Origin: Oligoflexaceae bacterium
GTDB lineage: Bacteria > Bdellovibrionota_B > Oligoflexia > Oligoflexales > Oligoflexaceae
NCBI GenBank assembly: GCA_947474445.1
Contig: CANJJY010000176.1
Location: forward strand, 1 to 8,822
DNA: 8,822 nucleotides
Reading direction: 5' to 3'
Notes under the pieces: generated by a model
What the model was told of the DNA's origin: nothing
The model's input: only the letters and a program-made list of their open reading frames with translations
The model's database searches: none
Program-made: the position numbers and the translations under genes
Shown: piece after piece, positions 1 to 5,955 of the stretch
Numbering within the stretch: position 1 is the stretch's first letter
Layout of the letters: the number at the start of each line of letters is the position of its first letter

Positions 1-27
1 AGCGCAATAGAATGAACATTGTAGCAA

Positions 28-49
28 GGGCGGTCGGAGGAAACTGCCC
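28..49. repeat. Inverted repeat upstream of the operon promoter
   Basis: The 7-base arms GGGCGGT (28-34) and ACTGCCC (43-49) are complementary with one G-T mismatch and enclose 8 bases. No T-run follows, so it does not look like an intrinsic terminator. Its centre is about 110 bp upstream of the start site predicted from the sigma-54 element at 121-136, a distance typical of binding sites for sigma-54 activators. That role is inference. It could equally be the end of an upstream transcript. A reading frame open from the window edge to a TAA at 102-104 also covers this area. Confidence 0.3.
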
Positions 50-83
50 AAGCGGCCGAGAGCGCCTATTTTCCAGCCAGTTT

Positions 84-95
84 TTTGCCGGCAAA
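84..95. promoter_or_regulatory. 12-bp perfect palindrome TTTGCCGGCAAA, possible operator
   Basis: TTTGCCGGCAAA is a perfect dyad preceded by three more T residues. It lies 25 bp upstream of the sigma-54 element, so a bound protein could activate or repress the operon. No particular regulator can be named from the sequence. Confidence 0.3.
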
Positions 96-120
96 TCCCT
101 GTAATGTCCTCAAATTTTCC

Positions 121-136
121 TGGCCGGTTCCTTGCA
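121..136 (+). promoter_or_regulatory. Sigma-54 (RpoN) -24/-12 promoter for the five-gene operon
   Basis: TGGCCGGTTCCTTGCA matches the sigma-54 consensus TGGCAC-N5-TTGCW at TGGC, at the G after the AC, and at TTGCA. The invariant GG (122-123) and GC (134-135) are exactly 10 bases apart. Transcription would start near position 147, leaving a leader of about 46 bases before the ATG at 193. I found no convincing sigma-70 promoter in the first 192 bases. If real, the operon needs an AAA+ enhancer-binding activator and is switched on conditionally. The match is seen directly; its use is inference. Confidence 0.6.
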
Positions 137-192
137 GATCCTAAGCGGGACCATTGTTCCCAGAGCTCATCTCCGTCGCTGCCGAGGATTAT

Positions 193-2310
193 ATGCGGAC
201 CCGGACTATCAATTGGCTCGGCCTCCTCGTGGGGCTTTCTCTAGCCTTCCCTGCGTGGGCTCAGATCGCGCCGGCTGGCAGCGAGCCTATCCCGGAAACG
301 GACCTAGGTCGGGTAGTCATCGCCATTGATGCGGCGGAACCAGCGCGGGCGTGGATCGCGCGCGCTCATGAAGATCATATCCGGAACATGCTCAGCGAAT
401 CGCCACGTCTTTCGACTCTTTCGCGGGGCAGTGTAAAACTCGCGAGTTGTGAAGCTAGCAATTTTGTCTGCAAGCGAAAGATTTTGCGCGCTGCCTCTGT
501 CGATCTATTCGTCGAGGGCACGCTCGAGGCGCATACCCTTCACCTTCGTTCGATTATTCCCGAAACAGAAATTGAATTGAGCGACATATCGATCGATGTC
601 AGCGAAGGGACCAGTCCCGAGCAGGTGAAAAGTCAGGTTCTTCACGTCTTAAAGCCCTTTGTGGAAGCCGGTGGAATTCTCGATCAGAAATCGATCCTGC
701 GGCGGGCCGAAAAAGCTGCCGCGACCGAAGAGGGACCTCAATTTGCCAAACGAGCCTTCGGCATCGTCCTCGCGCTCATGTCCGCCCTCGTCCTTTTGGT
801 GGTCATCGCCGCATTGATGGCCTTTCCCAACGGCCGGCGACCTTTGCTCAAACTCGGCCTACTCTGGATTTTCTTTGTCCTCGCGCCACTGTGGTTGATC
901 TCTGAGGACCTCGCTCTGATCAAACCCGTGGCGATTTTTGCCCTGCCCGAGCCTTGGATTCTTGCCGTGACGAGCGGCCTCGGCTTTGGATGGGCCCTTT
1001 GGGCACTTGGCCTTTGTATCCTTCCGCAGCTGCGAGGATTAGAATCGCTCAAGCAAAATCGCATGCGTTTGCTCGTCGATGCCCTGTCCACGGTGATCAT
1101 CTATCGCGCCCTCGCTTTCCTCGTCTGGCTGGCGATCGCCATCGCGACCATCGTCACGGCCCGTATCGTATTCAACTTGAATGATGTTCATACCGCCGCG
1201 CTCGGCCTCGTGGTCATCGGTGGTCTCGCGACGGTGACGGCCCTCGTCTTTGAAGTCCTCGCGCAGGCGCTCGATCGCCGCTTTGTAAGCGGCGAAGCGC
1301 AGGCGACCAACCTTTGGCATATCAGAGTCGAGCAGGCTTTACGTCATCACCCCCTGCTCGCTGACCTGCGCGACGTGCTCGCTGCCACCCTCGTCCTGCC
1401 GACCACCCACGAGCGGCCCCTTGCCTATGGGGGTGGTATGAGTCGGCCGCGCATCCTCATCCCCGAAGAAGCCTTAAAGAAGGCTTTCGCCACGCCCCCT
1501 GAAGAAGGCGGCGCACCCTACGATTTTCTCGCCGGTCTCGTGCTCGATGGTTTGGCCCGGGTCTGTCTGCGGAGCCATCTCGATACCACGCTTCGCTGGC
1601 GAAGCGCCTGGCGCGGCGAGACCATCGCCATCTCGGGGCAATCCTTTCTTCTCGCTCCCTACCGGCAGGCGCGGCAGCTGCTCGAAGGCGGCTTTGTCAT
1701 GGTGCATGAGGGACTTGGCCCCTTGATTCAGTATCTTTACTGGGCCTATCACCCGGAATCGACCTATCTGACGATAGGAGCGGGGGAGGGGCAGTACACG
1801 GAAGTCACCCGCCGCATCCTCGGCAAAGTTCCTCTTGGAATGGACGCGCAGTCTCTCGATCAACCGCGCGATCGCATCTGTTGGTTGGTCAGAAACTTCA
1901 GGCCGACGCAGCAGGAGCACCTCGCTGTGATGGTTGCGCCCCGATTTAGGTTCAAATCGCGATGGACGCTAGTCGTCCTCACCCTCGTCTCTTTCCTCTC
2001 GTACCAATCCTTCTGCGCCTACAGCTATCACGATGTCTACACCGAACGCATCGCGGCGCAGCAAGCCAAAATAGATGAAATGAAAAAGAAAAAGGAGGCG
2101 CCAGCCTATGTCCAAGAAGCAGAACCCGGTCCAGTCGTCGAGCCCGGAACTGACACCGTCGAGCCCCCCGTCCCAGCCAAACGTCGTGCGTTGGTGGCAA
2201 AAGTATCTCAAGCCAAAGCCAAGCACAAAAAGCACGGGGCTCGAACAAAATCAAAGCCCAAACCAAAACCAAAGCCAAAGCAAAAACAGCGGACAAAAAA
2301 ATCCCGCTAA
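193..2310 (+). CDS. Gene A: polytopic membrane protein with TolB-N/CsgG-like periplasmic domain and Lys-rich tail
   Basis: This 705-residue protein is not one I can name. The ATG at 193 is preferred over the TTG at 154 because it gives a clean signal peptide (MRTRT, a hydrophobic stretch, cleavage after AWA at about residue 23) and follows GAGGA at 184-188. Residues 40-160 alternate strands and helices, with a Cys pair (C86, C93) followed by VDLFVEGTL. That layout recalls TolB-N, CsgG or LpoB-like envelope domains. Membrane segments lie near 188-211, 218-237, 250-279, 300-326 and 333-356. A soluble domain (360-588) is followed by one more segment (590-612) and a Lys/Pro-rich tail (613-705). 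Charged loops fit the positive-inside rule: the 360-588 domain is cytoplasmic and the tail periplasmic. No catalytic motif is visible. The last 67 codons overlap gene B. As first gene of the operon it is probably a scaffold or partner of the B/C stator. Confidence 0.85.
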   Translation: MRTRTINWLGLLVGLSLAFPAWAQIAPAGSEPIPETDLGRVVIAIDAAEPARAWIARAHEDHIRNMLSESPRLSTLSRGSVKLASCEASNFVCKRKILRAASVDLFVEGTLEAHTLHLRSIIPETEIELSDISIDVSEGTSPEQVKSQVLHVLKPFVEAGGILDQKSILRRAEKAAATEEGPQFAKRAFGIVLALMSALVLLVVIAALMAFPNGRRPLLKLGLLWIFFVLAPLWLISEDLALIKPVAIFALPEPWILAVTSGLGFGWALWALGLCILPQLRGLESLKQNRMRLLVDALSTVIIYRALAFLVWLAIAIATIVTARIVFNLNDVHTAALGLVVIGGLATVTALVFEVLAQALDRRFVSGEAQATNLWHIRVEQALRHHPLLADLRDVLAATLVLPTTHERPLAYGGGMSRPRILIPEEALKKAFATPPEEGGAPYDFLAGLVLDGLARVCLRSHLDTTLRWRSAWRGETIAISGQSFLLAPYRQARQLLEGGFVMVHEGLGPLIQYLYWAYHPESTYLTIGAGEGQYTEVTRRILGKVPLGMDAQSLDQPRDRICWLVRNFRPTQQEHLAVMVAPRFRFKSRWTLVVLTLVSFLSYQSFCAYSYHDVYTERIAAQQAKIDEMKKKKEAPAYVQEAEPGPVVEPGTDTVEPPVPAKRRALVAKVSQAKAKHKKHGARTKSKPKPKPKPKQKQRTKKSR
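2093..2098 (+). promoter_or_regulatory. Strong Shine-Dalgarno inside gene A fixing the start of gene B
   Basis: AGGAGG lies 9 bases before the ATG at 2108, inside the coding sequence of gene A. A perfect site at good spacing supports translation of B from here rather than from a later codon beyond the end of A. It is the main evidence that the 203-bp overlap is really translated in two frames. Confidence 0.65.
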
Positions 2311-3034
2311 ACGAGGGCGCGAAACCAAGGCCGCAGGTGGCTTTGTCGGTTTGATTGCTGCCCTCGGGCTCTGCACGGTCGCTGGGCTGCTCTTTATCAC
2401 CGAAAACTTTTTTCTGGCGATGCTGAGCTTTTCCATCGCTCTTCTTCTCTATACGACGGGCACGCAGATCGTACAGATCGTCATCTCGGTAATGACGGCT
2501 TTCTTTTCGACCCAGCATCTGACCGAAAATGCAGCGCTGATCGGCGAAACGGCCGATCTCTTAAAGGAAGCTTTAGGCGCCGATTTTAAAGAAAATGAAG
2601 CGCTCAAGCTGGTCCTGGCGCGAAACGCTTTGACCGAAGATCTGCAGAAGGCTCTTCAATCGGGCTTAAAAGATCGGCTCGAATATGTCGCTCATAGCTA
2701 CTACTTTGAATGCCACGAGGCCTACGAGTTTTCGCGCCTGAATCTGCAGTTCGCTTCCGAAGCGATGCCCTACATCGGTTTGGTCGGTACGGTGCTCGGC
2801 TTGATCATGATGTTCGATGGACTCGGGGCCAGCGTCAACGTCGAGGCCTTGACGCCGCAGCTCGCCATCGCCCTGAAAACGACGCTCTACGGCGCCTTCT
2901 TCGGGGCTGCCTACAAAATACTGGCGGCGCGCTTTGATCAGCGGATGCAAAAGCTAGAGTATGAATACGACGATCTCTTGCACGCCCTCGATATGATCCA
3001 AAAGAATAAATTTGAAATCGAGGTTCAGTCGTGA
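2108..3034 (+). CDS. Gene B: MotA/TolQ/ExbB-family proton-channel subunit
   Basis: This 308-residue protein is the channel-forming half of an ion-driven inner-membrane motor. Residues 1-75 are hydrophilic and rich in Ser, Pro, Asn, Gln and Lys. A hairpin of two membrane segments follows (about 79-98 and 101-133), then a cytoplasmic loop (134-215), then segment 3 with the hallmark PYIGLVGTVLGLIMMF (221-236), then segment 4 around AIALKTTLYGAFFGAAY (253-269), and a charged cytoplasmic end. This is the MotA_ExbB pattern, with TM3 Pro221 and the TM4 Thr residues in place. The four-segment layout and OmpA-bearing partner resemble MotA more than the three-segment ExbB/TolQ. The protein starts inside gene A, and its stop overlaps gene C as GTGA, so the products are probably made in fixed ratio. 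No flagellar gene is present, so a flagellar role is not supported. The long low-complexity N-terminus is unusual for the family. Confidence 0.88.
   Translation: MSKKQNPVQSSSPELTPSSPPSQPNVVRWWQKYLKPKPSTKSTGLEQNQSPNQNQSQSKNSGQKNPAKRGRETKAAGGFVGLIAALGLCTVAGLLFITENFFLAMLSFSIALLLYTTGTQIVQIVISVMTAFFSTQHLTENAALIGETADLLKEALGADFKENEALKLVLARNALTEDLQKALQSGLKDRLEYVAHSYYFECHEAYEFSRLNLQFASEAMPYIGLVGTVLGLIMMFDGLGASVNVEALTPQLAIALKTTLYGAFFGAAYKILAARFDQRMQKLEYEYDDLLHALDMIQKNKFEIEVQS
2254..2289 (+). repeat. Imperfect hexanucleotide tandem repeat in the A/B overlap
   Basis: Six units of the type AARCCM / AARCAR run in tandem: AAGCCC, AAACCA, AAACCA, AAGCCA, AAGCAA, AAACAG. Read in gene A's frame they give the Lys-Pro and Lys-Gln repeat of its tail. 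Read in gene B's frame they give an Asn/Gln/Ser/Pro-rich stretch. Gain or loss of a unit by slippage would keep both frames open. Confidence 0.7.
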
Positions 3035-3627
3035 GGCCTTTTATACGGAAAAGACGTCATGGAGGCAGCGAGCTGTGGCAGACGGCTTACATCGACTTAA
3101 TGACTAACATCATGATCTTCTTTGTCATCTTCTGGTCGCTGAGCCAAGCGCAGAGCAAGGGAGTGAGTGCCACCGTCGGTGATGTGACGACCAGGCTTGT
3201 CAACCTCCCCGGCGATGTTCTGTTCGCTCAGGGGCAGACAGCGCTGAGTGATAATGGCAAGTCGGTGATCGGAAAGTTGTTTCGGGACGATAGTGGAGCT
3301 GTTTTAAACTTTCAAACCAATGGTCTCGTCAAACGCATGCTTTTCATTCACGGTCACACCGATGGTCAGGGCGACAAGGATAAGAACTTTAGGCTCGGCT
3401 TTGAACGGGCGATGGCGACTTACAAGCAGATCGCCCAGTACGGGAAAGATGTGCCCGATCACGTGGTGATCTGTTCTCATGCCGACAATTTGCCTGTTAA
3501 TGAGGTTCCTAAAGGATTGGACAAGGCGACGGGATTTCAAAAAGCAGCGATCGACCAGGCGAATGCTAAGAATCGGCGGATCCAGATTGAAGACCGGATG
3601 ATCAATCAGTTCAAAGAGGACCCATGA
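3031..3627 (+). CDS. Gene C: MotB-type stator subunit with OmpA-like peptidoglycan-binding domain
   Basis: This 198-residue protein is the partner of gene B. A basic N-terminus (RPFIRKRRH) is followed by one membrane helix, about 20-38. It begins YIDLMTNIMIFFVIF, with Asp22 where MotB carries its ion-transporting Asp. The periplasmic OmpA-like domain starts near residue 60 (GDVLFAQGQTAL). It contains HGHTD (107-111), Asn119, the GFERA segment with Arg126, and NRRIQIE (181-187). These are the usual positions for peptidoglycan contact. The start is GTG at 3031, overlapping the stop of B as GTGA, with GAGG at 3020-3023. The stop overlaps gene D as ATGA. It presumably anchors the motor to the cell wall. 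Short length and a single OmpA domain are normal for MotB-like proteins. Gliding, envelope-energising and Zorya-type stators share this fold, so the family alone does not give the function. Confidence 0.9.
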   Translation: MRPFIRKRRHGGSELWQTAYIDLMTNIMIFFVIFWSLSQAQSKGVSATVGDVTTRLVNLPGDVLFAQGQTALSDNGKSVIGKLFRDDSGAVLNFQTNGLVKRMLFIHGHTDGQGDKDKNFRLGFERAMATYKQIAQYGKDVPDHVVICSHADNLPVNEVPKGLDKATGFQKAAIDQANAKNRRIQIEDRMINQFKEDP

Positions 3628-5273
3628 AACGCATCGGCCTGAAAAGCTTTATCCTCCTCACGGTGGTCTTGGCTCTGCTGGCCAGCGCAGCCTATCATCA
3701 TCTCTTTGATGTACGGCGGATCTTGTCTCTGCAGCCGGCTGTCCTTTTTCTCATCGGTGGTCTCGGGAGTCTGGCGAGCCTCGTGCTGAGCTTTTTTCTG
3801 CAGAGTGGGCGCGAGAGTCCTTTTCATCTTTCCTGGGGTGACAGCGAGCTGCGGCCTCCTGGAGCGTATACCCTGTTTGTCTATCGCCAGTGGGCCCTGT
3901 GCTTGGCAAAGAAAGAAGAGCGTCTCGCCTGGGAGCTCGGTCCTTATGCCTTCTCGCTGATCGCTGGTTTAGGTTTCGTCGTCCTGGGACTCAGTATTCT
4001 GGAAAATCGCAGTCTTCTCCTGCTCGAACATTTCTATCACAATTTTACCAAAGACTATGCACGCGTCTGCCCCGTAGAAGGCGACCATCCAGAGATGGCG
4101 GCGCCGCAGCCAGAAAAGTACGGCTGTGAATTGGTCAAGAAAGCCTATGCCTTGGGGTACGCGAAAGAACTCGGTGACTGCGCCGAAGATCCCCTCACGG
4201 CGGAGGCCGAGGTCTGTCTCGACAGGCAATGGGACGAACCGACTCTTCACTACTCCTACCGGCTGGTCGAAAAATTTATGAGCGGCTTGGTCGCTCAGAC
4301 TCAGAAGTTCAATCAATCACTCGATCGCGCGGCGATGGAAAAAGAGACGTTGGCACTACCCGATCTGTCCAAGAGTCACGCCGAAGGTTTTATCGGCGAG
4401 ACGCGCAATTCCTATCATATCTTCACCGATCTTAAGGCCCCTGGCCGTGTGGGTGAAAAACTGTGGCGCTTTCTGCATCCCAATCATTGTCAGGACGCGA
4501 TCCGCAATCTGCGGTTCAGTTTCCTCGAAAAAGGTCGCGACGCGGGGCGCCAGCTCGAGGACGCCCTGGGTCATCTGCTCTTCAATCCCGCTCTTGGGGG
4601 CGGCGCCGATAACTGTCGGCCCTATACGATTCACTGGGAATCGGCGCCGACGGTCTGCAGTGAACTTTTAGAGGACAGTGGCGAAGCGCTCGCGCGGCTG
4701 CGGCTCACAGCCGAGGTCGAACGCGTGCTGGAACGCGCGAGGCTCGAAGAAGCTTTTCCTATCGCGGGAGCTCCCCAGAAAGTAGAGCCGAAGGGAGAGG
4801 TATCTCCCCCGATCGCGGCCGTGAAGGGGAAGGGAGAAAGACCGAGGATGAGTTTTCACTGTTTGATAACGACGGGGCCAGAAGCTAGCTCGGGACACAT
4901 CCAGGTCGGTACCCATACCTTTACCGTCGGCAGTGCCATTCTACCTAAGCCCGGCGCGGACGGTCTCTTGCCTCATCAGAGTTTGATGCTGGCCGTCGCG
5001 CAGGCGATGGCTCCTGGCTTTAGTTACAATAACCTCGATAGGCAGATGCCACTCAGTGTGAGCGAAGAGCGCTTTCGGCAAGAGCTCGCGCGCGGCGGCG
5101 AGGCCTTACCGCTAGCCAAGCTTGAGTGGCTCAGGTTCAGCGATGCCCTGGCTGGTGATCAATGGTTGGAGCACTATCCGCGCTTTATGGAAGTCTATCC
5201 CTGGCAGCCGCATCTCGCCCACTTTGTGAGCCGCTTTCGCCGTGCCTATCATCAGGAGGACAAGAGCCCATGA
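3624..5273 (+). CDS. Gene D: three-TM protein with large cysteine-containing periplasmic region
   Basis: I do not recognise a family for this 549-residue protein. Membrane segments are at about 9-28, 38-60 and 106-128, with a short cytoplasmic loop (61-105) rich in charged residues. That places residues 130-549 in the periplasm. This part has eight cysteines (149, 168, 186, 198, 289, 331, 345, 413), which suits disulfide bonding. A charged, probably helical stretch (350-377) and a Pro/Lys/Gly-rich linker (about 381-408) separate the first part from a C-terminal part (409-549). No enzyme motif is visible. The ATG at 3624 overlaps the stop of C as ATGA, with AGAGGA at 3615-3620 before it. The stop overlaps gene E in the same way. 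Coupling to C and E suggests all are subunits of one envelope complex; D may bridge the stator to periplasmic E. That is inference. Confidence 0.85.
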   Translation: MKRIGLKSFILLTVVLALLASAAYHHLFDVRRILSLQPAVLFLIGGLGSLASLVLSFFLQSGRESPFHLSWGDSELRPPGAYTLFVYRQWALCLAKKEERLAWELGPYAFSLIAGLGFVVLGLSILENRSLLLLEHFYHNFTKDYARVCPVEGDHPEMAAPQPEKYGCELVKKAYALGYAKELGDCAEDPLTAEAEVCLDRQWDEPTLHYSYRLVEKFMSGLVAQTQKFNQSLDRAAMEKETLALPDLSKSHAEGFIGETRNSYHIFTDLKAPGRVGEKLWRFLHPNHCQDAIRNLRFSFLEKGRDAGRQLEDALGHLLFNPALGGGADNCRPYTIHWESAPTVCSELLEDSGEALARLRLTAEVERVLERARLEEAFPIAGAPQKVEPKGEVSPPIAAVKGKGERPRMSFHCLITTGPEASSGHIQVGTHTFTVGSAILPKPGADGLLPHQSLMLAVAQAMAPGFSYNNLDRQMPLSVSEERFRQELARGGEALPLAKLEWLRFSDALAGDQWLEHYPRFMEVYPWQPHLAHFVSRFRRAYHQEDKSP

Positions 5274-5893
5274 AAATCCTTCTGAGCGGACTGCTGTCTC
5301 TCATCCTGCTTTTTTCGTCCTGGGACGGGCGGGCGGAAGGCGAACTGCCTGGTGCCGCCGCGCGTGTGCATTATCTTGAAGATGTGATGAAATCCTTTAG
5401 AAGTATGACCCCAGGCGAGGTCTATCACCTCGAGGTCGAAGCGAAGGCAGCTTTTGTAGGAACGTGCCGCAGTTCCGATGCAAGTCTGACCTTGAGTTGC
5501 TCGACTGAATCCGCAGAGAAGATCTGTAAGGATGCGGTGAACCGGGCGGCCTGCCTGATGGTGATGGACGCATTTATCGTTGAGAATCTGAACGCTAAGC
5601 GTTTTATCTCCACGGCCGAACGCTACGAGATGATGAGTCGCGGCAGTGACTATCGGCGGAAACAGGCCGAATCCTTGCAACATCGCTATGGTAGCCTCGC
5701 CCTCGCCTTGAGTCTCAGCCCAGCTGCCCGTTGCAAGGCCGATGATTTCGCGTGCCTAGCCAAGGCCCTAGAAGACTTTTGTCAAGCCAAAGCGCGGAAA
5801 GGCGAACTCAGCTATCAAAGCTGTGCGGCGGTTCTAGCCATCTACGTTGGACGACCGCGGAACGCCTATCTGAATCCCACTTCAGAACCCTAG
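5270..5893 (+). CDS. Gene E: secreted cysteine-rich protein of unknown function
   Basis: The ATG at 5270 overlaps the stop of gene D as ATGA and is preceded by AGGAGGA at 5254-5260. It gives a 207-residue protein with a signal peptide (MKILLSGLLSLILLF, likely cleavage near residue 22). An earlier in-frame start at 5162 would hide this signal, so it is rejected. The mature protein has eight cysteines in two groups, 66/77/86/95 and 155/162/171/185, which looks like several disulfides in a mostly helical periplasmic protein. It has no lipobox, membrane helix or recognised domain. As last gene of the A-E run it is probably a soluble periplasmic subunit or regulator of the complex, possibly binding the cysteine-rich part of D. 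No terminator follows it. Confidence 0.82.
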   Translation: MKILLSGLLSLILLFSSWDGRAEGELPGAAARVHYLEDVMKSFRSMTPGEVYHLEVEAKAAFVGTCRSSDASLTLSCSTESAEKICKDAVNRAACLMVMDAFIVENLNAKRFISTAERYEMMSRGSDYRRKQAESLQHRYGSLALALSLSPAARCKADDFACLAKALEDFCQAKARKGELSYQSCAAVLAIYVGRPRNAYLNPTSEP

Positions 5894-5931
5894 AATCTCC
5901 TTGTGCTACGCCGAGTTCATGCCGGACAATA

Positions 5932-5955
5932 ATACAAAACATAGGAGTTTTGTAT
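5932..5955 (+). promoter_or_regulatory. Inverted repeat framing the ribosome binding site of the protease gene
   Basis: The arms ATACAAAAC (5932-5940) and GTTTTGTAT (5947-5955) are perfect 9-base complements with a 6-base loop, ATAGGA. The Shine-Dalgarno AGGAG (5943-5947) lies in the loop and first stem base, and the second arm includes the first two bases of the ATG at 5954. In RNA this would place the start codon partly in a stem. It could tune translation or serve as a DNA operator. The stem is AU-rich, so its stability is doubtful. Confidence 0.45.

Noticed and set aside
37..62. Sequence resembling the D-arm of a Ser or Leu tRNA
   Set aside because: No anticodon stem, T-arm or acceptor pairing follows, so it is not a tRNA.
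3..104. Frame open from the window edge to TAA at 102-104, possible end of an upstream gene
   Set aside because: Only 33 codons, no recognisable sequence, and the reverse strand is also open here, so coding cannot be supported.
154..192. TTG start at 154 for gene A
   Set aside because: It adds 13 residues in front of a clean signal peptide and lacks a ribosome binding site; the ATG at 193 is better.
1693..1731. HE motif (MVHEGLG) in gene A as a possible metalloprotease site
   Set aside because: There is no HExxH or second zinc ligand pattern around it.
1979..2518. 179-codon minus-strand frame opposite the A/B junction
   Set aside because: It is antisense to two supported genes, shows no recognisable domain and reflects the codon bias of the plus strand.
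2108..3627. Flagellar MotA/MotB
   Set aside because: No flagellar or chemotaxis genes are present and the genes are locked into an operon with unrelated envelope proteins.
5162..5269. Earlier in-frame start for gene E
   Set aside because: It would bury the signal peptide, and the ATG at 5270 has an AGGAGGA site and the ATGA overlap seen at the C/D junction.
193..5893. Zorya anti-phage system
   Set aside because: B lacks the long coiled-coil tail of ZorA and no cytoplasmic ZorC/ZorD or ZorE-type effector is present; neighbours are envelope proteins.
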